Below are positions 24,451 to 33,008 of a stretch of DNA of 37,199 bases, one piece after another. Location of the stretch: the NCBI GenBank assembly GCA_047975295.1, contig JBKEDH010000191.1, positions 1 through 37,199 on the forward strand, read 5' to 3'. The position numbers and the translations under genes are program-made. Origin of the DNA: JBKEDH01 sp047975295 (GTDB taxonomy: Bacteria; Bacteroidota; Bacteroidia; Flavobacteriales; Flavobacteriaceae). The notes under the pieces are model-generated. The model was not told the DNA's origin, did no database searches, and was given only the letters and a program-made list of their open reading frames with translations. How positions within the stretch are numbered: the stretch's first letter is position 1; each line of letters starts with the position of its first letter.

Positions 24451-24513
24451 CCCTTTTTTGTATAGTTTTTTTACGGCTGGATTTCTACCTATTTTTTCAT
24501 GTAAAAACCTATG

Positions 24514-24882
24514 CTATTTGCTGTTAAGCAATTTGGAAACTCCTATGGCTTCGGCCGTTAAAAACAGGAACAACGGCACTATTAATCCTAATTTTTCGGC
24601 TTGGCTTAAACTATCTTGCACAAAAACCGGATTGAACAATATTACGAACGCCCCTATTTTAAAGCAAATAAGCATTAGGTATGCATATCCGGCCTGGTTT
24701 GGTATTTTTTCGGACACCAACTCCACGCTTGCGTAAACAATTATTGAGGCTATGGCATGAAACACATAAACATTAAGAAGTTTAAAAGATATAGGTACTG
24801 TACTTAATTGATTATGGATTGTAAACGTTACAACAAAAAGTACCAAAATGCTTATGCTAAAAATAAGAATTCTTTTTATCAT
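24514..24882 (-). CDS. DUF6168-like membrane protein, in the position of AtpI
   Basis: A 122-residue membrane protein with four hydrophobic segments (about 4-25, 35-55, 66-86 and 98-115). I recognise it as resembling DUF6168, a family of flavobacterial proteins without a known function. Its ATG overlaps the AtpZ stop by four bases, and it lies directly upstream of atpB, where other bacteria encode AtpI or AtpR, the assembly or magnesium/calcium-transport helpers of F0. A helper role for c-ring assembly is therefore possible but inferred only from position and size. Confidence 0.75.
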   Translation of the reverse strand: MIKRILIFSISILVLFVVTFTIHNQLSTVPISFKLLNVYVFHAIASIIVYASVELVSEKIPNQAGYAYLMLICFKIGAFVILFNPVFVQDSLSQAEKLGLIVPLFLFLTAEAIGVSKLLNSK

Positions 24883-25112
24883 TTATTGTCTTTATCGGTA
24901 AGCTTCAGTACTTGTCTTATTACCGAAAACATCGCTAAAAAAACAGCCAGTAGCGTTACTATTTTATAATATAATTGATTGGTATTGCCAAATTTAATAT
25001 CCAACCACTTTCCCAGCTCGCTACCCAAATATATGGTTATTCCCATTTGCAATGCCATTGAGGTAAACCGGATATATTGGTTAGCTGTTCTTTTTGGTTT
25101 TTTTTGGACCAC
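24879..25112 (-). CDS. AtpZ/AtpI family protein
   Basis: A 77-residue protein with two membrane helices, of the AtpZ/AtpI family found at the head of ATP synthase operons. The pattern YIRFTSMALQMGITIYLGSELGKWLDIKF followed by a second helix ending in VIRQVLKL is typical. It starts with GTG at 25112, inside the end of the bactofilin gene (32-base overlap); no internal methionine gives a credible family N-terminus. A role in F0 assembly or divalent-cation transport is proposed for relatives. Confidence 0.87.
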   Translation of the reverse strand: MVQKKPKRTANQYIRFTSMALQMGITIYLGSELGKWLDIKFGNTNQLYYKIVTLLAVFLAMFSVIRQVLKLTDKDNK

Positions 25113-25494
25113 TTTTCTTTAATAGTTCGTTTGCTCCGCTTTTCATAATACAGGACACATTAAAATCGGCTCCGGGCTCGACAGACAGTTTCCCTATTTC
25201 TATCTCGCCATCTACACGTGCAGACGATTTTAATGTTAATGTGTTGGACAATTTTAAACTGCCAGAAAAAATACCTTCAATATAGGCGTCTGCACCTTGC
25301 AAAGCCCCTACAATGGTTCCTGTTTCACCTATTACTACCTTTCCCTTTGTTTTTATATTGCCTTCTATGACACCATCTATCCTAAAATCACCTTCACTTT
25401 CAAAATCTCCTATTATTTTAGAGCCTTTGGATATAATGTTTTGGGCTGATGTGTTTTCGGTTGTTTTTCTATTCTTTTTATTGTCGGAAAACAT
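25081..25494 (-). CDS. Bactofilin (polymer-forming cytoskeletal protein)
   Basis: A 137-residue bactofilin. Residues about 15-115 form the right-handed beta-helix with repeated short strands, visible in IISKGSKIIGDFESEGDFRIDGVIEGNIKTKGKVVIGETGTIVGALQGADAYIEG. The Lys-rich C-terminal tail (KKSGPKKTKKNS) is disordered. Bactofilins self-assemble into filaments without nucleotides and anchor cell-wall or motility proteins at the membrane. It lies 15 bases after the SprE-like gene and overlaps the AtpZ gene, so it bridges a motility/secretion gene and the ATP synthase cluster. Confidence 0.93.
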   Translation of the reverse strand: MFSDNKKNRKTTENTSAQNIISKGSKIIGDFESEGDFRIDGVIEGNIKTKGKVVIGETGTIVGALQGADAYIEGIFSGSLKLSNTLTLKSSARVDGEIEIGKLSVEPGADFNVSCIMKSGANELLKKSGPKKTKKNS

Positions 25495-25509
25495 AATTAA
25501 TCGGGACGG

Positions 25510-28071
25510 TTAGTTAGTATTCAAACTCAAATAATGATCTAAATTTTTATGAATCTGGATAATTTGATAGTTGGGGGCTGCCACGACAAAATATGGCACT
25601 GTAATTTTTTTGTTATCGCCTTCAGTAAGTAATTGGTTAAATGTTACTGCTACGGTTTTGTTGCTTATACCATGTACTACCACAAAGACCGTATCCGGAT
25701 TATAAACATCGGCCGAAGCACTTAAACTGTAGTATTTTACATTTTTCAAGGCTCCATCTAAAGTTTCCTTAAAGCTTTTTACCTGTTCTTTATTGGTGCT
25801 GTTAAATTTAAAAACAACTTTATAGCCTGTTTTTAAGCTATCGGTTTCCTGTACAAATTCGCTATTGGAAAGTGCCGGAACTACATTATTTTCTATGTTT
25901 TGTGCTTGTTGTCCTTCTAAAGTATTTGCGTAGGTTACCGCCAAATAGTTTATAGCCTTACTATAGGCATCCAAACCATACAAACGCCCAAGTGCGTTGG
26001 CTTTTAAAAGTTCAAATTTAGGCACAATGGGATCGCCATCAAACATTTTAATATATGCTTCACTTTTATTTATAACGGTATCGTATTCTTGGTTTTCGTA
26101 TTTGGCATACAGTATCTCGTATAAACTCTCGGGACTGTTATTGTCTCTTTCCGAAACCGAATCGGGATTATTTATAATGGCTGCATAACGCGAATCGGGG
26201 TAGCCGGATACAATTTCTTTTTTTATAACCGAAACCTTTCCGGTTTCTCCCAAGGCCTCATATATTTTGTATAGATTATATTTTGAAGGAAGCACCAAAC
26301 GTTCTTCGGGATTACTGCCCAGTAGATTTTCAAATTTATCTTTGGCCAACTCCAATTCCTTGAATTTCTCTTTATATATTAACCCCAATTGATAGTAGGC
26401 GTAATCCCTTTCCTTCGAAATACTATCGATAACTTTTTCTTCAGAAGGGATTTTGGACATATAAAACTCAGGATCGTATTTTTCGGTTTCGGTGGCTACA
26501 GCAACCAAATTGTTTGTTGAATTTCCTCCCGAAACTCCTCCCAAAGCTTTATTGGACCATCTCCAATTATCTTCCAAAGGACGGTTGCCCCAGACTTTTA
26601 CAAACTCGTTTTTACCATAGCCTACCGTTGTTGGGTTATAAAAATAAAATACAGCACCTTGGCTTTGTGCATTGCCCCCAAAACCCTTATACATATTATT
26701 ATTTACCGTTGCCAACCCCGCATTGTGTTCGGCAGCTTCGGCTTTTAGTTTTTCTGCTTCATCTTTTTCTTTTAAGGCCTTAGTAAACGCTTCGAAATAA
26801 GCCATACGCTCTGCTTCGGGCATTTTTATCAAGTGTAAAATACTATCGTCCATTTTTGCTATCTCCTCGTAGTATATAACATCGTCCAAATTATCACGTT
26901 TCCGTTTTATTATACGGTATGGTTTAGACTTTTGCTCCATACTTGCCAAAGTACTATCATAATAATGCCCTGCATTTTTGTACAAGGATCTATCGAAATT
27001 CATATTTCCCAAAATCTCGTAATTTTTGGCATTCAAAATTTTATCTGGGGAATTTGTACGTAAGGATTTATTAAAATACACTACTGCCAAGCTGTCTTCT
27101 TCTTCATTTAAAAAGAAATGTGCTTTTTCGTAATAAATTTTATCGAGAAACGGCCGATTTTCACGGTTTTCCTCCAAATCGGTTAAATGTTGGAACAGCG
27201 TATAGCTATCGCCCGAGCTGTAATTAAAGTTTTTTATTTTTTCGAGCTGGGCATTTATAAAGTAAACCCTTGGCGTTTTTCTTTTTAACTCTACAACTTG
27301 CGCAAATGCCGTATTGGCGTTGTCGCGATCTCCCAATGTATTGTATAACTGCCCTTGTATAAACTGGTAACGACCACGTTCGTCGTTATTTTTGGTTGCA
27401 TTTGCGGCAATTTCCAGTTGGGTAATGGCACTATCGACCGATTTGGTATTTAAATACGCTTGCGCCAACATAGATGTGGCATCGGCCAAATCTTGGCCTT
27501 CGGGATGTTCCTGTTCTAAAAGGCGTTTTAAGTTTTCTATGGCTATTTCGTTATTATCTAACCGAATATTGGTTTTTTCTCGCCAAATTTTGGCTTGGTT
27601 TATCTTATCGCTTGCCGGATATTTGTACAAAATGTAATTAAATGCCTCTAAGGCCGGCACAAAGCGTTGGTCGAAATAACGGGCTTTGCCTAATAACAAA
27701 TAAGCTTCGTCTATTTTAGGATTTTTTTCCTTGCCTTTTATATTCATGCCGTGCTTTTGTATGGCTTTTACTGCTTTTTCTTCGGCACGGGCAAAATTAG
27801 CATTATCGGATACCCCGCCAAGCGTAAGCTTTACCTCGTCGGAAATTGTCATGCGCTCAATAGGAAGAACGTCCCAATAATTATCAATATAGCTTTCATT
27901 CAGCCTAACCCGCTCTTCTTCCAAGGCATTGTAACCATTAAAAAGAACATTATATTCGGTAGTTACGGCATGGAAACTGCGATTGATAAATTTATCCTTT
28001 TTCCGGGAGCAGCCCATTGTTACAAAAACGGTACAAATAATTAAAAAATAAATTTTAAAGGATGGTTTCAA
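25510..28071 (-). CDS. SprE/PorW-like TPR lipoprotein of type IX secretion and gliding
   Basis: An 853-residue lipoprotein with a signal peptide and lipobox ending at Cys21 (VTMGCSRKK). TPR-like helical repeats occupy most of residues 100-400 and 570-640, for example IDEAYLLLGKARYFDQRFVPALEAFNYILYKYP, and the last 100 residues repeat the pattern of a ferredoxin-like domain. The opening SRKKDKFINRSFHAVTTEYNVLFNGYNALEEE matches my memory of SprE/PorW, a lipoprotein needed for type IX protein secretion and gliding in Flavobacterium and Porphyromonas. No other T9SS gene is adjacent. The identity is by recollection of the family and should be quite safe for the family, less so for the exact name. 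Confidence 0.85.
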   Translation of the reverse strand: MKPSFKIYFLIICTVFVTMGCSRKKDKFINRSFHAVTTEYNVLFNGYNALEEERVRLNESYIDNYWDVLPIERMTISDEVKLTLGGVSDNANFARAEEKAVKAIQKHGMNIKGKEKNPKIDEAYLLLGKARYFDQRFVPALEAFNYILYKYPASDKINQAKIWREKTNIRLDNNEIAIENLKRLLEQEHPEGQDLADATSMLAQAYLNTKSVDSAITQLEIAANATKNNDERGRYQFIQGQLYNTLGDRDNANTAFAQVVELKRKTPRVYFINAQLEKIKNFNYSSGDSYTLFQHLTDLEENRENRPFLDKIYYEKAHFFLNEEEDSLAVVYFNKSLRTNSPDKILNAKNYEILGNMNFDRSLYKNAGHYYDSTLASMEQKSKPYRIIKRKRDNLDDVIYYEEIAKMDDSILHLIKMPEAERMAYFEAFTKALKEKDEAEKLKAEAAEHNAGLATVNNNMYKGFGGNAQSQGAVFYFYNPTTVGYGKNEFVKVWGNRPLEDNWRWSNKALGGVSGGNSTNNLVAVATETEKYDPEFYMSKIPSEEKVIDSISKERDYAYYQLGLIYKEKFKELELAKDKFENLLGSNPEERLVLPSKYNLYKIYEALGETGKVSVIKKEIVSGYPDSRYAAIINNPDSVSERDNNSPESLYEILYAKYENQEYDTVINKSEAYIKMFDGDPIVPKFELLKANALGRLYGLDAYSKAINYLAVTYANTLEGQQAQNIENNVVPALSNSEFVQETDSLKTGYKVVFKFNSTNKEQVKSFKETLDGALKNVKYYSLSASADVYNPDTVFVVVHGISNKTVAVTFNQLLTEGDNKKITVPYFVVAAPNYQIIQIHKNLDHYLSLNTN

Positions 28072-28227
28072 TGTTATTTTTTTTTAGATAATACCAAATA
28101 ACTTTTTAATATCATTGTTGGTATAATAAACTACAAACACACATTAATATTATGTTTGATGGTAAAAATACACATCTTTTTTATTTTGTAATAATAATTT
28201 GAAACAACTTTTAGTTAGTGAAGTGAT

Positions 28228-28929
28228 TTAGTCACTTCCCGAAAAATGGGCTTCCAATTCTTTTAATGTGGCTTCGTTAGTCTGGAGGTCTTTTACCATT
28301 TCGCCTTTTTCCAAAACCACAATACGTTCGCAAACATCGGTTACGTGCAATAAATCGTGACTGGATACCAATACGGTTATCCCTTGGGTTTCGGCCAGAT
28401 TTTTAATAATACCTTTTAATCTTATCTGTGTTGTAGGATCGAGGTTTGCGAAAGGTTCGTCTAAAATAATAACTTCGGGGTTACCTATTAAAGCCGCAAC
28501 AATGCCTGCTTTTTTCTGGTTTCCCTTGCTTAAATCGCGTAGGTATTTTTTTTGGTTTAATATTTCGCCATGGAAAAAATCGGAAAACTGTGCAACGAGC
28601 GTATCCACATCGGCTTTGTTCTGCCCGCGTAGCTCACCGATAAAATAAAAATATTCTTCGGGTGTTAAATAACCTATTAAAAAGCTCTCGTCTATAAATG
28701 CCGATGTAAAAGGTTTCCAGTCTTCGCTTTCGCCAACTTTAATATTATTGTTTTCTATATAGCCTGTTGTGGGCTGTATTAAATCTAGAAGCAGACTAAA
28801 AAGTGTGGTTTTTCCAGCTCCATTATTTCCCACCAATCCAAAACTCTGTCCCTTTGGAATATCTAAGTTTTCTATATTAAGAACAATATTTCCGTTGTAC
28901 TTTTTCGATAGATTTGATGTTGTTATCAT
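28228..28929 (-). CDS. ABC transporter ATP-binding protein
   Basis: A 233-residue ATPase that powers the DUF5687 membrane partner encoded upstream. Walker A is GNNGAGKTT at 34-42, the signature is LSKGNQK at 133-139, Walker B is VIILDEP at 153-159, and the switch histidine lies in VLVSSHDL. Length and the position of the motifs fit a stand-alone exporter ATPase of the drug/antibiotic-type (DRA) group. It follows the permease gene by 12 bases and is the last gene of a three-gene operon. A small hairpin overlaps its stop. Confidence 0.94.
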   Translation of the reverse strand: MITTSNLSKKYNGNIVLNIENLDIPKGQSFGLVGNNGAGKTTLFSLLLDLIQPTTGYIENNNIKVGESEDWKPFTSAFIDESFLIGYLTPEEYFYFIGELRGQNKADVDTLVAQFSDFFHGEILNQKKYLRDLSKGNQKKAGIVAALIGNPEVIILDEPFANLDPTTQIRLKGIIKNLAETQGITVLVSSHDLLHVTDVCERIVVLEKGEMVKDLQTNEATLKELEAHFSGSD

Positions 28930-28941
28930 AAATTCTCTCTG

Positions 28942-30420
28942 TTAATTTTTTTCACTAAAGGCATTAATCATCTTATATTTGGAATCTAAGTATTTTGCCT
29001 TTATTTTTTTCATTAATTTGGTATGGCATATAACTCCTATAATACCAAAAAAAGCAATGATACCACAGGCTATTTCAAATCCCATAAAAAAATCGAATAT
29101 AGCAAATAATATCATGGGAACAATTAATAGCGGAATACCTATTAACCACTGTGCTGCTCCCGTTCCTTGGTAGTTAAATGTTGCTTTTTGGTTTAAATCG
29201 ATTGCCTTTCGGTTAAACGCTCCACCGTAAAGAATAACATGTGTATTAACCCCAATATTATAAATTGTGGCCGCAAAGTGCGCTACCAATATTTTCCACC
29301 CAAAATACACGTACGGAATACTTAATACGAACAGGATAATAACGCTTAACGCCATTAATGTGAATTTCGATTTTAAATATTGCTCGTATTTAATATTTTG
29401 GCTCATAAGCAATCTGTAGTACCCACTATCCCACGCCGGAATAAACTGTCCGAAATTTATTAAAAAACTACCCGTTACAAAAATGCCCACAAACAAATAG
29501 AAGAAATCGGTATCTCTAAACGAAGGATTTGGGTAGAAAAACAAACCATACAAAAGACCTATAACCAACATCCATACCGACGATTTGGAACGTTTGTTAC
29601 GCCAAATAAGTTTTAAGTCAAGTTGCATAAAAGGTGCCGAGTCTCCAAAATTTTTAGTCCAGTTTAAATTGGATGTTTCTACCGCTTTAACTTCTTCTCT
29701 TAAACCGCTATCTAAAAACAGTTTTTCCTTTAAAAGCTTAAAGTTTAAAAGATATAATACAGTTAAAACCCCGATAGGCACAAGTACCAAAACAGGATTG
29801 GAATATACTGCATTGAACATTTTGGAAAAAATATCTGTAAATAATACTATTCCAAAATATTCTAATGCATATAATCCGCTAGTGATGGCTATTATGGGCA
29901 AAAAAGATAGTTCTGTTTTGGCTGAATAACTTTCTATAATAAAATTTAAAAAGTTTATAATTAAGGTTACCACTACAATGCTTAGCATCCAAACAAGTAC
30001 AGGACCTACGGGATATGCCTTTACCATAAGTGTTATACCGAAAGGAACAATAGCAAAAAGCGGCAGGAAGTTAAAGAACGACAGCATCGATTTTCCCAGC
30101 ACAAAGTTTATTATCTTTTTTCGTTTTACAGGTATTACCAATAAAGGCTTTACACCCATTATTGGCAATTTTTGAAAGAAAAACCTAAGAGCCAAATCGG
30201 TAAGGAACCAATAAAATAAAAAGCCATTTAATACATAAAAGGGATCGCTTTCGGGGTACATTTTTTTTAACATGGGAAACAAGGCTATACCGAGCCCCAA
30301 AAACATAACAATAAAGTAAACACCGAAAAAAGCCATAACTATTTTTATAGCAATGTCTTTACCTAAGTTTGCCGAACGGAAAAAGGATTTCCACTGTAAG
30401 CTTAAAAGCCGTTTAAACAT
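28942..30420 (-). CDS. DUF5687 family ABC transporter permease
   Basis: A 492-residue integral membrane protein with about twelve hydrophobic segments, which I recognise as DUF5687, a Bacteroidota family encoded with an ABC ATPase. The opening MFKRLLSLQWKSFFRSANLGKDIAIKIVMAFF is characteristic. With the downstream ATPase it should form an ABC-2-like exporter; the substrate is not evident. It starts one base after the DUF2059 gene stop. Confidence 0.87.
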   Translation of the reverse strand: MFKRLLSLQWKSFFRSANLGKDIAIKIVMAFFGVYFIVMFLGLGIALFPMLKKMYPESDPFYVLNGFLFYWFLTDLALRFFFQKLPIMGVKPLLVIPVKRKKIINFVLGKSMLSFFNFLPLFAIVPFGITLMVKAYPVGPVLVWMLSIVVVTLIINFLNFIIESYSAKTELSFLPIIAITSGLYALEYFGIVLFTDIFSKMFNAVYSNPVLVLVPIGVLTVLYLLNFKLLKEKLFLDSGLREEVKAVETSNLNWTKNFGDSAPFMQLDLKLIWRNKRSKSSVWMLVIGLLYGLFFYPNPSFRDTDFFYLFVGIFVTGSFLINFGQFIPAWDSGYYRLLMSQNIKYEQYLKSKFTLMALSVIILFVLSIPYVYFGWKILVAHFAATIYNIGVNTHVILYGGAFNRKAIDLNQKATFNYQGTGAAQWLIGIPLLIVPMILFAIFDFFMGFEIACGIIAFFGIIGVICHTKLMKKIKAKYLDSKYKMINAFSEKN

Positions 30421-30421
30421 A

Positions 30422-30829
30422 TTAGTAATACTTTTTGGCTATTTCCTGTACATCCATGCCCCAAGAAGCTCCAAAAGCCATAGCTTTTTGTGCTAACACC
30501 ATTTGTTTGCTGGCCATTTTTTTACCAATATCACTTCTGTAAAAATCTAGTAATTGTTTTATTTCGTCTTGGGTAAACTCGTCGGTGTAGAGTTTTGCCA
30601 TTTTAGTGTACAGCCCATCCAAGGTACCTTTGGCTTCTTCGGTATAAGCCATTTTTTTAGCTTCGGGTACCATAGCACCTATTTGTTCTATGGCATTAAC
30701 AAAGGCATCTCCAGCTCCCGTTAGTTTTATAAGCTCGACAGCTTCTTTTTGAAATGCTTCATTATCCTGTGCTTGTATTTGTACTGTTATTGTTACAATA
30801 AATAATAAGGCTAATACTAATTTTTTCAT
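30422..30829 (-). CDS. DUF2059 family exported protein
   Basis: A 135-residue protein with a signal peptide (residues 1-20, ending TVQIQAQ) and a helical body. The pattern KLYTDEFTQDEIKQLLDFYRSDIGKKMASKQ is the DUF2059 core, a family of unknown function found in many Gram-negative bacteria. It is the first gene of the operon with DUF5687 and the ABC ATPase, so it might be a periplasmic helper for that exporter, but this rests on position only. Confidence 0.88.
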   Translation of the reverse strand: MKKLVLALLFIVTITVQIQAQDNEAFQKEAVELIKLTGAGDAFVNAIEQIGAMVPEAKKMAYTEEAKGTLDGLYTKMAKLYTDEFTQDEIKQLLDFYRSDIGKKMASKQMVLAQKAMAFGASWGMDVQEIAKKYY

Positions 30830-31071
30830 GTGTTGGTTTTATTAAGTTTTTATAGTTAGTACGAATGTATTAAATATTGTTACACGTTTCCCTAAATTTA
30901 TATCCCGAATCGGAACGATATAGAACAATGTCCCATTCCTAACTTTAAAAAGTTACTCTTTTTATCGATACATACATACTATACCGTTAAAATGCATAGC
31001 TGAAAAAAGCTACAAACGGATAAATTTATCTTTAATTAGAAGTCTATTACCATTATTTTAGCTTGCTTTAC

Positions 31072-31079
31072 TATTTTTG
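31072..31079 (+). promoter_or_regulatory. Candidate -7 box of the reductase gene
   Basis: TATTTTTG matches TAnnTTTG and ends 16 bases before the ATG at 31095. This disfavors the in-frame TTG at 31077, which would lie inside the promoter. No clear -33 element is seen. Confidence 0.45.
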
Positions 31080-31094
31080 CTAAAAATTATCTAT

Positions 31095-32153
31095 ATGTCA
31101 TCATTTTATAAACTTGCCATAAAGCGCATAAAAAAAGAAACCGATAAAGCTATAGTCCTAACTTTTAATATCCCTAACAATTTAAAAGATCTGTTTATAT
31201 TCAAAGCAGGGCAATATATTACTTTAAAAACTATAATAAACGGTAGTGAAATACGCCGTGATTACTCGTTGTGTGCTTCGCCAAAAAGCAACGAACTTAC
31301 GGTAGCTGTAAAAGAAGTGGAAGGTGGCATTTTTTCGGTTTACGCCAATAATAGTTTAAAAGAAGGTGACATCTTGGAAGTAGCACCCCCAAACGGACGT
31401 TTTATATTTACACCCAACGACAACAAAACAAAACATATTGCATTATTTGCTGCGGGCAGTGGCATAACACCTATTTTAAGTATTATAAAATGTGCCTTAG
31501 AAGAAGAGGTTAACAGCCAAGTGGTTTTGGTTTACGGAAACAAATCGACCCAAGGTACCATGTTTTTAAATACACTTTTAGAACTTCAGCACCAATACAG
31601 CAACCGCTTTTCCATACAATTTGTATTTAGCAAAACAAACGAAAATGATGCTATTTTTGGACGTATTGAAAAAAGTACGGTAAATCTTGTACTAAAAAAT
31701 AAATACAAACATATAAGTATGGACGATTTTTACCTATGTGGTCCCGAAGCCATGATCCATACAGTAAAAGATGTATTGGTTGAAAACGGTATCGACGAAA
31801 ACCGAATCCATTACGAACTTTTTAAGGCATCTAAACCCGATGCCGTAACACCTGTCGATATACCTTCCAATGGCAAAACAAATATTACGGTTGTAGTTGA
31901 TGATGAAGAAACAACATTTTACATGCCACAAACCCAAACGGTATTGGAGGCTGCTTTAGACAAAGATTTGGATGTTCCCTATTCATGCCAAGGTGGTATT
32001 TGCAGTAGCTGTTTGGCACGTATTACCGAAGGCGAAGCAAAAATGCGCCAAAACAATATTTTAACCGATAACGAAGTGGCCGAAGGGCTTATTTTAACTT
32101 GCCAAGCCCAACCAATATCGACAACTTTAACAGTTGATTATGATGATATTTAA
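31095..32153 (+). CDS. PaaE-like flavin/2Fe-2S ferredoxin reductase
   Basis: A 352-residue electron-transfer protein. The N-terminal FAD domain has RRDYSLCASP, the NAD(P) domain has AAGSGITPILSIIK and YLCGPEAMI, and the C-terminal ferredoxin domain has CX4CX2CX29C (SCQGGICSSCLAR ... LTCQAQ) for a plant-type 2Fe-2S cluster. This layout is that of PaaE, which feeds electrons to phenylacetyl-CoA epoxidase, and of the related HCP reductase and hydroxylase reductases. No paaABCD genes are present in the window, so the partner oxygenase is unknown. The gene is monocistronic and convergent with DUF2797. Confidence 0.9.
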   Translation: MSSFYKLAIKRIKKETDKAIVLTFNIPNNLKDLFIFKAGQYITLKTIINGSEIRRDYSLCASPKSNELTVAVKEVEGGIFSVYANNSLKEGDILEVAPPNGRFIFTPNDNKTKHIALFAAGSGITPILSIIKCALEEEVNSQVVLVYGNKSTQGTMFLNTLLELQHQYSNRFSIQFVFSKTNENDAIFGRIEKSTVNLVLKNKYKHISMDDFYLCGPEAMIHTVKDVLVENGIDENRIHYELFKASKPDAVTPVDIPSNGKTNITVVVDDEETTFYMPQTQTVLEAALDKDLDVPYSCQGGICSSCLARITEGEAKMRQNNILTDNEVAEGLILTCQAQPISTTLTVDYDDI

Positions 32154-32174
32154 ACACATTCATAAAAACACAAA

Positions 32175-32966
32175 TTAAACCTCAATATTTACAACCAACC
32201 CCTCGTTGGCACGTATGTTAAATACAGTATTATCTTCAAAAATTAAATACTGAGCCTTTATACCTACCAATTTTCCGGTATAGGCCTGCTGTTTAATCAA
32301 ATTTAGGCTTTTAGGTTTTTCGGGATATTTTAAAACAGGAAACTTTAAATTGGTCTCGATATTACTGGCTATAAAATAATCTTTTGCTTCTTCGGGAATA
32401 TACGGTTTAAGCTTTTCACGCCATACAACCAAATCTTCATCATGTATTTCGTTTTTCAACATGGCTCGCCAATTGGTTTTATCGCTTACATGCTCCTTTA
32501 AGGCCACTTCGGTAATACCTGCCAAATATCGGTTTGGCACTTCGACTATTTCAATGGCTTCGTGGGCACCTTGGTCTATCCAACGTGTTGGTACTTGGCT
32601 TTTTCGGGTAACGCCTACCTTAATATTACTGGAATTGGCCAGATACACAATATGGGGTTGCAACTGCACCTTTTTTTCATATTCCAAATCGCGGTCTTCT
32701 TTGTTTAAATGTGCTGTACTCAGCTCTGGACGCATAATCCAATCGGCTGCTTGGGGTATTTCAAAAAAACAGGTTTTACAAAAGCCCTGTCGGTAAATTT
32801 CCTTATCCAAACCACAGTTTAAACATTGATATTTAACAAATTGAAGGTTTATGTTTTTATCAAGCAACTGGTTTATATTTAAAAAATCGTTTTCAAAAAC
32901 CAAATAATACTGGATAGGATCTGAAAATTCGGTTTCCATTTTTGTTAACACACCTTGGTAGGACAT
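32175..32966 (-). CDS. DUF2797 family protein with zinc knuckle
   Basis: A 263-residue protein matching my memory of DUF2797. Near residue 48 the four cysteines CX2CX11CX2C (CLNCGLDKEIYRQGFCKTC) should hold a zinc ion. The following segment IVYLANSSNIKVGVTRKSQVPTRWIDQGA has the look of a GIY-YIG nuclease-like core, as in UvrC-type proteins, but the match is loose. The last 60 residues form a beta-rich tail. Function is unknown. It is separated from the divergent GH3 gene by only 42 bases and converges on the reductase gene. Confidence 0.82.
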   Translation of the reverse strand: MSYQGVLTKMETEFSDPIQYYLVFENDFLNINQLLDKNINLQFVKYQCLNCGLDKEIYRQGFCKTCFFEIPQAADWIMRPELSTAHLNKEDRDLEYEKKVQLQPHIVYLANSSNIKVGVTRKSQVPTRWIDQGAHEAIEIVEVPNRYLAGITEVALKEHVSDKTNWRAMLKNEIHDEDLVVWREKLKPYIPEEAKDYFIASNIETNLKFPVLKYPEKPKSLNLIKQQAYTGKLVGIKAQYLIFEDNTVFNIRANEGLVVNIEV

Positions 32967-33008
32967 AAAAAAAAGTATTATTTTTAGAAAAAATAAATAT
33001 AAACAAAA

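Noticed and set aside
28220..28238. Hairpin GAAGTGA / TCACTTC over the stop of the ABC ATPase gene
   Set aside because: The stem is short, includes the stop codon, and has no T tract after it.
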